Assembly (NCBI GenBank): GCA_016630955.3
Contig: CM049986.1
Span: 2,108,001 to 2,172,000 of the forward strand
DNA: 64,000 bases
Origin: Didymella arachidicola
Lineage: Eukaryota; Ascomycota; Dothideomycetes; Pleosporales; Didymellaceae
Direction of reading: 5' to 3'
The notes under the pieces were generated by a model, which was given only the letters and a program-made list of their open reading frames with translations, was not told the DNA's origin and ran no database searches. Each line of letters begins with the position of its first letter. Position 1 is the stretch's first letter. Below are positions 11,304-23,487 of this stretch, one piece after another. The translations under genes and the position numbers were made by a program.

Positions 11304-11555
11304 TCAATTAGAAGCTTCGCTATCATCTGCATCCTCTATTTCTACCTTGCACGTGCGGGAATTGTGTCCAATCTCACCGCAACGCCCGCAGCGTCGTCCA
11401 ACGCGCACCCTCTTCGCAGGCGTCTCGCCCTTATAGCGACCTCCACCCTCCTTTTCAGCAATTAAGTCAGCCACTTCACTAACTGTAAGGGTCTCCTCTG
11501 CGCGTATATAACGTCGCTTACGGGTCTTGCGCTTTGTAGACGCCTCTACAGCGTC
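11304..11555 (-). pseudogene. Cut-off C-terminal segment of the transposase with CCHC zinc knuckle
   Basis: Directly after the TGA at 11556-11558, the same minus-strand frame stays open for 83 codons to a TGA at 11304-11306. It encodes a basic stretch and a perfect CX2CX4HX4C knuckle (CGRCGEIGHNSRTC). Fot1-type transposases often end in such a region, so the segment probably belonged to the protein. The interrupting codon is explained by one CGA to TGA change. Confidence 0.75.
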
Positions 11556-12944
11556 TCAAAGGCGGCTTATTTCCTCCTGCACTAACACTATATTATAAGC
11601 TATCTGCTGAGCGCCCTTTGCCAACTGTTTAACCTGCTCATCTAACGAACTTGCTGGAGACCTTCGATGGATTTGAATCCGCTTTCGAATCAGAGTCGAC
11701 TGCTCCTCCACTTCGTGAGCGTTGCGTGGTGTCTTCGGCTCCCAGGCGACGTCGCTGGGTTTTGGTGGCGTTGGCGTGCGCAGGCGCACATCAAGCTTCG
11801 ATAGCACAACCTCTGGGTTGTGTGGGACTAGCCCAGCACCACTAAAGCCTGCACGAACGTTTTCTGCAGTAAACGCCTTCTCAAAAGATGCTTTAAAGGC
11901 TGGTAGGAAGGTTTCCTTGTTGATATGGTGGATGCGGGTGCGTGCCAAGGCCGAGATCTCGTCGCCATACAGGCGCTTCAGCGGCGAGAAGCAGGCGACG
12001 TCAAGTGGCTGCAACAAGTGCGACGAGTGTGCTGGCATACAGAGAGTGATTATCTTCTTCTCTTTGCAGAGATCCTGGAAATCCACTGAACAGTGGCTCT
12101 CGTGGCCATCAATAATGAGCAGCCTGTAGACCCCAACAGGCTTCGCATGCGTGTCGAAGTGGTGGAGCCAGGCAAGCGCTGAATCGTTGTTAGTCCAGCC
12201 AGTAGGACTAACTTGAACAACCCAGTCCCGTGGGAGGTCCTCAGTAAACCAGTTGGAGATAAGAACCTTGCCTGCAAGGATAAGGAACGGTGGGATTACC
12301 TTCCCCGTCGCCCCGACGCCTTGTACCAGGGTAACCCACTCACGATCGCCAGGTTGGAGTTTCTTCCGCTTCCCAGGCTTCTCTGAGCCTGTTACTACTA
12401 GTTGCGACGAGATCTTGCCCATTAGGAAGCCAGACTCGTCAAAATTATACATGTCCTCATCTGTAATACCGTACTTTGCCTTTGTCGACTGAACAAGCGT
12501 GAACCAGGGCTGGATAACCGCCGGGTCCTCGCAGGCAGCTCGCTGGCGATCGTACGGACGGGTCCATCGCGTTCGCAGCTCAGGTGTACGCTGGATGAAC
12601 CTATCAACCCAGTTCTTGCCAACAGCGTCACCACCACGCTCTCTTAGCAGTTTATCGGCCATATCTCGTACGTCTGCCTTCGAGGAGGGTAGTCCGCGAT
12701 TAGACTCCTCAAGTATACGTAGTACAATAGCCTCCTCTTCTAGCTTTGTAAGGCGCTTTGCGTTCGGCTCGCAGTCGCGTCGAGAGCGTGTTCCGTCGCG
12801 TCGGCGTCGGATTGTTGTTTGAGGGACTTTGTAGACTTGCTCAGCGCGTCGAATACTTTGAATTTGCGTTCTTGAGATATCGCATATGGCAAGCTGTACA
12901 TCAGCTTCAGTATAGAGTCTAGCAGCTTGTTGTGGTTGTGACAT
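11556..12944 (-). CDS. Fot1/pogo transposase, prematurely terminated
   Basis: 462 residues from the ATG at 12944. The longer frame to 13022 has only a GTG and runs into the inverted repeat. The N-terminal part carries a psq-type helix-turn-helix (VPQTTIRRRR) and a CENP-B-type DNA-binding segment (LPSSKADVRDMADKL). The DDE_1 catalytic core has its acidic residues in YNFDESGF, LLIIDGHESH and QPLDVACFSPLKR. This enzyme cuts and pastes DNA at TA sites by binding the terminal repeats. The frame ends at a TGA that separates it from an in-frame zinc knuckle at 11304-11555. The DDE core is complete, so activity may be reduced rather than lost. Confidence 0.9.
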   Translation of the reverse strand: MSQPQQAARLYTEADVQLAICDISRTQIQSIRRAEQVYKVPQTTIRRRRDGTRSRRDCEPNAKRLTKLEEEAIVLRILEESNRGLPSSKADVRDMADKLLRERGGDAVGKNWVDRFIQRTPELRTRWTRPYDRQRAACEDPAVIQPWFTLVQSTKAKYGITDEDMYNFDESGFLMGKISSQLVVTGSEKPGKRKKLQPGDREWVTLVQGVGATGKVIPPFLILAGKVLISNWFTEDLPRDWVVQVSPTGWTNNDSALAWLHHFDTHAKPVGVYRLLIIDGHESHCSVDFQDLCKEKKIITLCMPAHSSHLLQPLDVACFSPLKRLYGDEISALARTRIHHINKETFLPAFKASFEKAFTAENVRAGFSGAGLVPHNPEVVLSKLDVRLRTPTPPKPSDVAWEPKTPRNAHEVEEQSTLIRKRIQIHRRSPASSLDEQVKQLAKGAQQIAYNIVLVQEEISRL

Positions 12945-12980
12945 GACGTGTTGTCGTGACGCAGGCGGTTTTGCGGCGGG

Positions 12981-13024
12981 AGTGCGCCGCTCGGTGGGGT
13001 GCGCCGCTCGGTGGTGAAACACGT
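12981..13024 (-). repeat. Right terminal inverted repeat of pogo element
   Basis: Exact reverse complement of 11184-11227, followed by the TA target duplication at 13025-13026. Confidence 0.95.
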
Positions 13025-14253
13025 TAGTATTTTATATGGATCTCTTGACAACGGTATATACACATCAACGGTGGCCTCCCCATCGGGGTGGCCATCTTGC
13101 GATGCTGTGCAAGATACTTTGGACTGACCCCTAGTAGCTCATAGGGCTGTTCTAGATGCGCATGTTGATAATTTGAAGTGTTTCTGGTGATCACGCTTTG
13201 CTGGCCCTCTTAAAGTTGTCACCCACGGGTCCAGCTCTGAAACACCTTGACTATTGCGCTCTGAAATTCTCACATATTCATCCCATGCGTTACTCGACCG
13301 AGACTCGAAAGGTTGCCGAGCTTCCACAGGTCCAGTTAACATATATGTTCCGTGATGAAGCGAATCGTAAACAGCAATAGTGTATGTCACAGGGCGGAGA
13401 CCAACTCAGGATCGGACGAAGTATTCACGCCTATCCATACAGTAAAAGCTTTGCAGACACGAGCAGGGAATTAAACGCATTGCGCCGACCTCTAGGCTCG
13501 CTTAGACCCCTAGCTATGAGATAAGAGCTGTTTCAGCGTGCTCATGATGTGTTGACCGGGAAAGGGCAATAATGCTCACAGCAGGGCGTTGCGCTCGCTC
13601 TTCTTACACCGAAGTCGCGGAGGCTAAGCCTTAGACGGACAGTCGGGCCTTCGACGTTGATTGCGTAACATGCACGCTATCCAGCATATTTTCTAGATTG
13701 TACAGGTCTTACTGTGTAACAAATGCATCAAAGACACACACAAACTTGAAGTTGAGCGCAGCGAGACGGGTGCGGGGAACATAGCTTCCCGAGGTCCCCC
13801 TCGTGGAACCTTCACAACCCCTGCCGCTCGTAGCTAGACAGCACCTGACCCACCTGCACCTCGTACGAACTTCTCCAAGAAATTCAAGTAGTCTCCACTT
13901 TATGTACAACCCCAGGCTCAATAGGCGCATCCTACTGTGATGTGCACGCGTTCAGCAACACCATTCGCTGCGAATGCGGGAAAATGATAGCTGCCTCAGG
14001 TTGTCACTGGCTAAAGTAAATCTTCTGTTATGGCTAACGTTAGGGTGCAGCTCCTGCATGCTTATGGCATCTGGTAGTCGCAATTATTTCCCTCTTCTTC
14101 CTCTGTGAATCTTCGTCTCACTCGGTTGACAACAGTATGCTGCCGTGACAGCTGCGCATACCTCCAGCACTTTTGGTTGACTATTGTTGCCGTACCCACA
14201 CGCTTGTGGGCATCTCCACGCTGACAGATCATACGCCTATCTTACCCACTAAA
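13025..14253. other. Intergenic, pogo element to MFS transporter
   Basis: No gene, RNA or repeat is recognised. The 3' end serves as the promoter region of the transporter. Confidence 0.6.
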
Positions 14254-16123
14254 ATGGTACACTCATTACAGCCCTCTCGTCCCACCGATGCCGAGATCAT
14301 CGACCTTGCTGCACAAGAGGGCGACGATGCTGACATACCGACCAATTTGGGGTCGATCCATCTCGTACCCAGCAATCCATCGACACGACCACAATCACTC
14401 TCGAACGAGAAGGACATCAAACCAATGGCTCTCGAGCAGGATGTCGAGAAGCGAGTCAGCCCGGCTCTGAGCTCTGTAGAGGATAATGCCGGAATCGATC
14501 TCAACATCGTGGACTTTGATGGCCCTGACGACCCTCAGAACCCCCTGAACTGGTCATTCACCAAGAAATGGGGGATGGTGTTGCTGATCTCGGCCATCAC
14601 TTTCTTGACGCCGCTCGCCAGCTCGATGTTCGCGCCAGGAGTCCCGGAGGTCATGAGAGACTTTGGATCGACCAACGATATGCTCGAGAGTTTCATGCTG
14701 TCTGTCTACGTCCTTGGTTTTAGTTTTGGACCTTTGAGTACGTTGGTGAATACCTCCAGCCGAGCTGATGCTAACGTAGCAGTCATTGCACCTCTGTCGG
14801 AAATGTATGGCCGTCTGCCCTTGTACCATTCTTGTAACCTACTTTTCATCATCTTCACTGTTGCAGCAGCTGTTTCTACAAAGATGAGCATGTTCATCAT
14901 CTTTAGATTTCTAATGGGCGGTAAGTACACGTAGCTGCTGGCTGATGATAGCTTTGCTTAACATTTGAAAAGCGGTAGGAGGGGCGCCACTGGTGCTTGG
15001 TGGCGGTACCATTGCGGACCTCATAGACCAGGAGCATAGGGGTACAGCGATGTCCGTCTGGATGATGGGGCCGAGTAAGTCCTAGGAACAACAGCAAAGA
15101 TACCAACTGACGAAATCAGCCGTCGGGCCTTGTGTAGGACCAAGTAAGTTCCCAATATGGCAGCGAGGTAACTTGAACTGATAACTACAGTCATTGGTGG
15201 CTTCCTCACCGTTGCAAAGGGTTGGAGATGGAATTTCTGGTTTGTCGCTATTGTCGTAGGCTGACCTTCTCCTGGACATTTCATTGTCAAGCTAATACTT
15301 GTAGGCTGGCGCATTCTTCATCATGTCCCTCTTACTCATGAGTGAAACATCTGCCCCCGTCATTCTGGAACGCAAAGCCAGAAAATTGCGAAAAGAGACT
15401 GGCAACGACAAGCTGCGGTCAAAGTTGGACAGCGGGCTCACTCCGAAAGCGCTATTTAAGTTTTCTATTGTGCGACCAGCCAAGATGCTGACTCGCTCGA
15501 CAATCTGCTTCGCTATCTCACTTTACGTCGCCATCACATACACGTATCTCTACATCCTGTTCACAACGTTCACTGCCGTCTTCACCAACAAATACCACTG
15601 GCACGGCGGCATTACAGGGCTTTCGTTCCTTGGTCTGGGTGTTGGATCGCTCCTGGGACAGGGTCTATATATCCGCTTCGGCAACAGAACCGTCGCCAAA
15701 CACATCGCCCTCGGCGACTTTAAGCCTGAGATGCGTTTGCACATTATGTGCATTGGTGGTTTCTTCCTGCCTATTGGCCTGCTTATCTACGGCTGGTCTG
15801 CCAACTTCCAGACGCACTACATGGTCCCACTATTCGGTACTGGCGTCATCGGCTTTGGTCTACTCATGTCGTTTATGCCGGCCAATACGTATCTTATCGA
15901 TGTATTCACGACACACGCCGCTAGCGCTATGGCTGCGAACACGGTCCTTCGCAGTCTGATGGCTGCATTGGTTCCGCTTAGCAGTCTGAAGATGTATGCT
16001 GCATTGGGCTTGGGTTGGGGGAACAGCTTGTTGGCATTTGTGTCACTGGCCTTGGTTCCGATACCGTTCTTATTCATCAGGTATGGTGAGAGGATAAGAG
16101 CCAGAAGCACCGTTAGGCTCTGA
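14254..16123 (+). CDS. MFS transporter, DHA1 drug:H+ antiporter type
   Basis: Six exons (14254-14737, 14783-14920, 14973-15074, 15120-15143, 15191-15255, 15305-16123) give 543 residues; one exon is only 24 bp. A hydrophilic N-terminus of about 105 residues contains DGPDDPQNPLNWS, the usual entry signature of fungal DHA1 transporters. About 12 membrane segments follow. Motif A is recognisable as APLSEMYGR. The antiporter motif C appears as GPTVGPCVGPIIGG, assembled across two splice junctions. These proteins sit in the plasma membrane and export drugs, toxins or polyamines using the proton gradient. The substrate cannot be read from sequence. No biosynthetic genes are adjacent. The ATG at 14254 was chosen because the longer frame upstream starts only with TTG. 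Confidence 0.9.
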
Positions 16124-19100
16124 TCAACGACACGTCTTACTGCTATACAACGGGGTCATCGAGTGGCATTGTCGTGAAACGCACATGAATCAATGAGTAC
16201 ATCGAACCATTCCAGTATCCATGTCTACTATGATGATATCTATAACACGAACCTCACGCTAGAAGCAGCTGAAGCTGAAGACGGGAGACAAATCGAGCGC
16301 CGCCTTGACCTCACCTGTGGCATCAGTGAACAACTAAAGGTACTCGACATTGTTCAGTGGTCCATGTGCGGCACCCGGTGTGGTGAGCCATATGTGAAGG
16401 ATCGTGAGAAGAGAAACTCGAAATGGATCGGATAAAATCAGAACTTGATCATCTTCAGCTACTTGAGCATGAGAGGAGTCTTTACCAACGTCTGGTCGTT
16501 TAATGGACCGCTAGATTCCTGGTCTGAGCCGTATACGAGCATCGTCGTTCTGTTGAGTTGTCCAGGGTCGCAATCTGAATTCAGGACATATCAGATTGAC
16601 AATTGCAATGGTAGCGATGGCTCGGACCACATGAATAGCTTGCGCGGTCCGGAGAGACTTGATGCATCATTGTAGCGGAGATGCTGATGCGCTGTATTGA
16701 TCCGCGCGTCTATGCGGTTCTGAAATTGGAAATATGTGCTTAGTTGCACATACTGATCAGAAGAAAAGCTTATGCACATCCGAGCGTGACAGATAATCTG
16801 GCGGGAGATTGGAAAGACTTGATGGTAATTATAAGAGCAGGTTGCTCGCTCTTCTCAGCAGCTACCACCCCAAGTCCGGTTCAGGTGATTCCGATGACCT
16901 GGCAATCGGAAGTTTGGGGATACAGTTGTTTTACCTTTGGACGACTCAGGAGCGCCCAGAGCGTACAGTGCATCTGAGGTAAGCTGACTCTCCCATCGTC
17001 GTGGGGCGTACAGATTGGCCGACACCCAGTGCGATCGACACGTCTCCCTGAATGTGGTCTTTGTCGACGATGAACTCATGATCAGCCTCGTTTCATTCGC
17101 TTCACTTTGCTGGTATCTCGCCAACTTGGTGACCGCTCGCGTGGCATTTAAGCTTTTGCGGCCACGTGCGGTTCCACTGACCCTTGCACAAGCGTCCCTG
17201 GGGTGTGAAACAATACGGCGGCATCTTTGCATCGTTCGACGTGGCTAATTTAACAGGACCTCTCCTCTCCAGTGCTTCGTGAGGATTCCGGCGATTTTGC
17301 AGCGATGCCCAGGTGTAATAGCAACAGGGACTAGACAGAAGACAACAGGAACGTCGAGTGCTGACAAAACGTGGATGTTGCGGTTACAAAGCGCCCTTCA
17401 TAATGGCGTGCAGTGCTACTCTCCCGATATCGTCCGGGCCTCAAAAGCGTAGGTAGGGTCGTATGTATCGCTTGAAGGTGCCATAGTAGCATGTTAGGAA
17501 AGATTGCTAGACATGCTGCCTTGACACAAAGCAAGGCCTCGCTGCAATGCAGTTTACCATCTCACAAGATTCCCCATTATATCGAGATCCTCATTGCTTG
17601 ATCCGATCGTAGGACTCTTGCGAGGTGCAGAGACTTGAAAGCCACAATTCGATACCTATGGTAGGGACCGGGCAAGCTCACGGAACCGAGAGCAAATTCT
17701 GTATCGAAACATGCGCAAACTTCAGAACAGGACTCGATGTACGATAATCTCAATGGCAACGTGTGGCGCACTCGTATTCATATCTTCGTACTGGCAGCTC
17801 ATTGATCGTCAAGATTACACTTGTCGGTAGCCCCGCTGTGGACGTTGAGGCATTTGTACTATCGTCTCACCTGATATTCAAATATCGAGCAGGAAGTTGC
17901 AATGTCGAGAAGGCTGGTTCGATGTGCCCAGAATTCCGAGCGCCCAGGTAAGCCCGAATCATCACCGGTCGTTGTTGAAGTGGTGGGGCACTGCCAGCCA
18001 GAGTCTTTTCAGAAATGAACTGCTGAACCTGGCGACTGGAAGATCTATTGCGCTGTTATTGTATGAGTGCAAGGGCACGCGGACAGCGCACGACTGACAG
18101 TGCTTGACTGGACCGACTTCGTGACAACAGTGGCTTGTGGCTCATCTCGAGGATGATGAGTAGGATTGTAGGGTTCCCGCTGCTATGCCATGTCATGTGA
18201 ACTTTTCTCGAGTGGTCTCGAGATTTGAAACTGCCCAAGCTCTTCATCCACTTTTATGGAAAAGTGAGACATCGCACGTGTCTAGGAAAAGGGTGGGGGA
18301 ACGATTGTTCTCGGAAAACCAGGATCATCGATTTAAGCACTTGCTCACTCGTGGTCTACCAAATGTAGTCAAGTGTGATGAATTCTTGTATTGTACATCG
18401 TGTGGAAGATCTAGTCTGGCAAAGTCACTCGAATGACCGGGCAAAAGTCGGCGGTGGGTTCGGATACCCGGCAAAAGAGTAACCCCCGAACGTACTGAAC
18501 GTCAGGAGCAGGCATGTGATTTCGTGAAGAGGCATCAGCATCTCACAATGCCCGGTTCAATCTTTGCGCAAAGTCTGCAACCTGGTGTGTAGTAGGTGTG
18601 CCGGTTTTGGGAATATCACGTTGACCATATGCAGAGCGTCGGCTACTAACCAGCCACGCACGTCATGGTCATGATTGAGGCTCAACGTCTCTCATCGACA
18701 CCGCATAGTCTTGCTGGTCACTAGTAGTCTCGAACTTCTTGGACTTGTGTAGTGTCGGATCAAAACCTGCGACCGTATGTACCCAAGGAGTGTCCACCCA
18801 ATAAGGCGGTTGCATGACAGGGACTCTACGTCCGGGCGTGGAGTTCAGCAAACGGGACGATCCACGATCTTCGAAGTTTCGCACGAGAGTGGATTGCGGG
18901 AGACATTGAGATTCGGGAATAGACCCTGCGCAAAACCTCGCGGGTTTATTTGTCATCTGGAGAGGATGTTGACGATGTGCTCGTACTTGGCGATCGAGAA
19001 AAGTGCTGTCATTAACGCGATCGCAGAATTCGTGGAGTCATAAATTTGCCTGAACCATACTGTGGTATGTTCGGCCGACACTGGTGGACGGATAAGAGCT

Positions 19101-19217
19101 TAGCAGGAATGAAGCTGTTGAGTACCACGGTAGTTTTCGCGAGCTCGCAGACACGACACCGACGGACGGATGCCGTAACAACGTGCTCTTGACATGCATA
19201 CAGAAGCACGTAGTCAA

Positions 19218-19302
19218 GCGCACACCTAGACAAAAAAAGTCGGACACTTTTGATGAGGTCAGCGGCTAGAGGTGTCCGATATTTTTTGTCCAGGTGGTGC
19301 GC
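19218..19302. repeat. Long imperfect inverted repeat (foldback)
   Basis: The left arm 19218-19247 pairs with the right arm 19272-19302 with three mismatches and one bulged base around a 24-nt loop. The arms contain GACAAAAAAAGTCGGACAC against GTGTCCGATATTTTTTGTC. It could be a remnant of a small terminal-inverted-repeat element whose centre was deleted, or a transcribed hairpin. Confidence 0.7.
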
Positions 19303-19996
19303 AGGTGATTTTCGTTACCTTCAAACATCTAACGCTGGCGCACTCTGACGTGAGTGGAACATTTCTAGAAGCCTACGCTGCTGCTGACGAAGATTCTTCA
19401 GCCTTACTGTGGTGCAAGAGTCGTGTGGGTCTCCGGTGGGGCTTCTGTATTTGTGTGACATTCTTTTCGGTATCTCCGAATCTCAGCAAGCCATCGCTGG
19501 CCTAATGTGCAATATCGAGTCGAACGAGTTGATACTGGAGCATCGTAGGCAGTGTGCTGGCCTGACTAGAATCTGGCACCGCCGTAGCTGCTCACAGTGT
19601 CGATCTTAGGCCATCCAGTTGACATCATGCCAGGGCCGTGAGAGGATGCTCGAGTAGAATACCGCGACGCCATCGAGCCATACGAACAATTCAGAACCAT
19701 AACGATGGACTCGTCCGATCCGAGACTCTAGAGTAAGGTCTTGGAGCTGTGCTGCTTGTAGACGCAAGGTACGGCACTTGGAATCGTTCACGAAGCGGGT
19801 CGTCAGGCCTGTCTAGCTCGGAGCGGAAGCGGGTGGTCCGGTCGCCGAGCCTCTGAGCGGATCCCGAATCTTTTCGTCCCTGCGCCCAGACTGGCGGAAA
19901 CTCTTAACGCTTAACCTGTGTAATCTTCCAGTTTGTGTGTCCACGTGAGAACGTCAGGAGGCCTTGGATCATACGAACAGAATACAAGAGGGGGCT

Positions 19997-20033
19997 ATGA
20001 ATGAATGAATGAATGAATGAATGAATGAATGAG
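19997..20033 (+). repeat. (ATGA)n microsatellite
   Basis: About nine perfect tandem copies of ATGA. Confidence 0.95.
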
Positions 20034-23000
20034 AATACGAGGTGGCGCACAGACGTTTCTCGAGGTTTCTCAATGGCCAGTACCTACATTAAACGGCCTT
20101 GATTGGTTGCTCTGCGATCGACATTGGCCCTTGTTTTCTTGTCCATTCATGCACCCCTCTTGTATAGGGATCAGGCTGCCCTTGTGCTAGGCATTCCTCA
20201 CTTATGGATCTTGGCTTACTGTCCATACGAGGCATCGCTAGTGAGTTTACAGGGAATCGTAGCGGACGCACCCCTCTTGGCTCTGTCCTAGTGCAGATTC
20301 ATCCAACGGTCAAGATGGTGAGGCTGTGTCGCTGAACGAATGCGAGTTGTCAGGCGGCTTGTCAACAACCCCGCAAAGCAGGAGGATCTTCCATGTGTCA
20401 CAAGCAACGCGAAATCAGGGGGTTCCCGGTATTGCTCTTCTCTCAGGTACAGCTTGCAATCGTCGTCCCGTTTGCTCGGCACTTGGTGCCGTGAGCGATT
20501 CCTTGGGAATGTAAGAAACTTGTTAGCCACGCGGCTTCGGTGGTCAATGTCCTCGTCTGTTCTCGTCATTTCCCTAAATGGGATTGCACTCTGATGGCCT
20601 GTCTGCAACAACTGGTTGATGCCTCAAATAGGTGACATGTCAACGGCTATCTTCAGGAGACGTAGCCCAACACAGGATCAGCCTGGTGCCCAACGCCTGG
20701 TTGCAACTATCGCAACTGTTGAGCAAATTGATTTTATGCTCATCCTGATACAGTGGAACGGGCCGTCTCGATGTGCGATACTCCTGAACATGTAAATCGG
20801 GACGGAGAGTCTTCCTGAAGTTGAGTGGAATTGCGGTTATCGACAAGTCTCATATTATAAACCCCCTTAGTTGCGAACCCTGGACCTAATATCGATGGAA
20901 GGCCCGACACAAATGATATAGGTCCGGTCTGTAAGAGCACGTCGGTCTAGACGTGTCCATCTCAGCATGCTGGTCGAGCAGATTAGTCATGCACGGCACC
21001 TTGATAGGCGCGGGGGAGCTTGCAATACTAGTGTGCAGGAGCTGTGAGAAGGACCGCTCTCCAAGAGTCTGCCCTGTCATCTGCCTGTACATCATCGCTT
21101 GGCTTCAAATCCGAGACAGAACGAAGAAGCTGCAGATCGCCATCATCCCCTAAGAACAAAGACCCAAGCTCGTTCGAAGACCGCGGGGCGTCAGATGAAG
21201 CTGCTTCGATATCTCATGTGCATTTGTGACACTAGATGCAACTTGCAAGTAAACCTCAATCGAAGACCGAAGTACCGACATGTGGCGTAATGCTCATATT
21301 TCGGAACTAGGTGTTGTCGAAATGATTACCGTTGAGCAGCAAAGATGCGAGTGCGTGGTAAACACTGTACTCGATTGCAAGATCAGGACGTCAGGAAGGG
21401 TGGCTCAGTCCTCCCCTAGTGCTGAGTTCCGTCTCAAGCTGAACACGTTACGCTAGGGCACTTTAAGCAACAACACAGCAACATGATTTTCGCACATCAA
21501 TGAAGGCTGTCGTTGCGGGATGTTTACTGTGGTAGGCTTGGTTGAGGTGGCTGGTGGTCAGCCCATGCGGGTGATCCTCAGGCCTCTTGTCTCCCGCTGC
21601 AACCAGATTACCCAATGAGGACTAAATCGTTCAAAGCAGCGTCGCACGTCGCGAAGAAGCTGACACACCGTTCAGCGGAGCTGACAGAACAAGCGACGGT
21701 CTAGGACCGCCAATAGCTTCCCGGTACCAGGGTCGTGCAGAATACGCTCTGCGATAGGATCAGAGGCCCAACGCGATACGCACCGTTTAGGCGTATAGCC
21801 AAACGAGTAGGGCGGGCACACCTCGCATGTTTGCACGAATCGGTAACCACAGCCACGATTGACGACGACTCCTATAGTGGACCGTCCCCTCCATCATTTG
21901 CATGAGGAAGTTGAATATGCTTTGCGCTCAATCCATACTACGCGAACGACAGAGTCAATTAAGCGATATGCAGGGCAACTGTCAGAGACCCCACGCGGGT
22001 GAGTAAGAAGCCGGCGCACTCAATGAGACTGTTGCGACGTACAAGCTGAACCAATTGGAATTGAAATTACTGTGAGATGTGGAAATGTGTAGGAGGAGCA
22101 GGCACATTACCGATGTTGTGGTGACAGACCATTCTAGCACTCCCGCTGCTGTGGGTCGTTGGTAAGCAAACAGAAGCGCGAAACACAAAGCAACCGCGCG
22201 CGCACGATAAGGCCTTCATGAAGGATGACTGGCTTCGCAAACTCAGTCCGTTCAAGCTACGTGGCGTACAGCAAAGTCATGGTCGCGTTGTAAGCAGCCA
22301 TAATCGCACCATGCTGAATGATACGGGCGCCAGTCGAGGAGGCATCGATAACTTGAAGAGCTGGCGCATGCCGTTAGGCTACGCCTGCGGTCAATCGTCC
22401 ATTTTTGGGCCACGGATTGTGTTGTTCGAACCTCAGGGGCCTTGAACGTGATGCTGCGCAAGTTCGGGGCTGCTGTTTGCGTACGATTCTTGCTGTCATC
22501 GAGCTTGTCAATATTTCCCGCGTTCGCACGAACGGCCCTCTCGCGACAGGAAACCGTCAAACCTCTTCCCGACGAACAGGAAAGGAAGCCATTCAAAATT
22601 GGAGATTGCTCGGCCCAATATTGAACTCTGTCAGCATGTGCTTGATACGTTCGGCCGAGGCGCGACCTTTTGTTCGAGATCTCAAGGATCCACGAAGGGA
22701 TGGGAATAACGTTGTTAGTTCAGAAGCCATCACGATGACGCTGACTACTGCGTAGACCGAGCAATCACTCAAATGCGTGTACCAGTGAGACAGGCTCAGG
22801 GCTTGTTGCCGGTGTACCTGCGGTGCTGTACGAAAGTCTGCCTTCGGTGGTTGTGTGATGTTTAGTCCGCACATTTTTGGGCGTGGATGTACGCCCTGCC
22901 GATTACCGAATCTTCGATGAACAGCCCCAGCTCAGATGTGCTGTCCGCCCGTGATATCTGACCTAATTTCTCGTCATCTGTTTCATGCCGTTGGTCGGAC

Positions 23001-23487
23001 AAGCGTCACGGCGAATCTTGGGAACTTCCATGGCCACGGTCCGCTCGATGACCGACTCCGCGAAACGCTTTGTCAGTTCTTCCGCTCACTGAGCCCAGTG
23101 TCTTCGTAAGGTTGGTGCAAAATCCCTGCACCCCTGCAAGCGCGAACAGTAATCCAACGTGCCCCGATTAAATGATGGACAGGGAGAGGGGTGGCTTAGA
23201 TGTCCAGGGGTGGGCGGGAACGAAAATTACAGTTATTACGGAGCTTTTGCGCGCCGGAAAGCTCGATGATGGTTAATGCCGAACGTCCGCTTGGAGATGC
23301 CCTCTGACGCGTAGGAGATATAATGCCTTGCTACCCACCTAAACTATGTCCGTATTTTACGAGCCAAATTCCCACCTCAGTCTATTTTCAACAAGCCTCG
23401 TTGGAATTCATTGAAGACATCCTGCCCTCGAACAACTGCATCGTCAAGTGACCCTACTTCGGGCAACATAGCTAGCCCTACAATTCA

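Larger units (their letters stand above)
11184..13024 (-). mobile_element. Fot1/pogo-like DNA transposon (1,841 bp)
   Basis: Perfect 44-bp terminal inverted repeats (11184-11227 and 12981-13024) are flanked on both sides by TA (11182-11183 and 13025-13026). TA is the target of the Tc1/mariner-pogo superfamily. The interior encodes a DDE transposase on the minus strand. Each inverted repeat itself contains two tandem copies of a roughly 17-bp unit (CCACCGAGCGGCGCAC core). Intact ends and a nearly complete transposase suggest a fairly young copy. A nonsense codon cuts off the C-terminal zinc knuckle. Confidence 0.94.
16124..23487. other. 7.4-kb gene-poor region
   Basis: No gene family is recognised on either strand, and ATG frames stay below about 120 codons without motifs. 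It holds an ATGA microsatellite (19997-20033), a long imperfect foldback (19218-19302) and a minus-strand open stretch (about 21560-21904) that might be an exon. Base composition is not AT-rich, so heavy RIP is not obvious. It may be old, unrecognisable repeat DNA, or it may carry small lineage-specific genes with introns. Confidence 0.55.
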
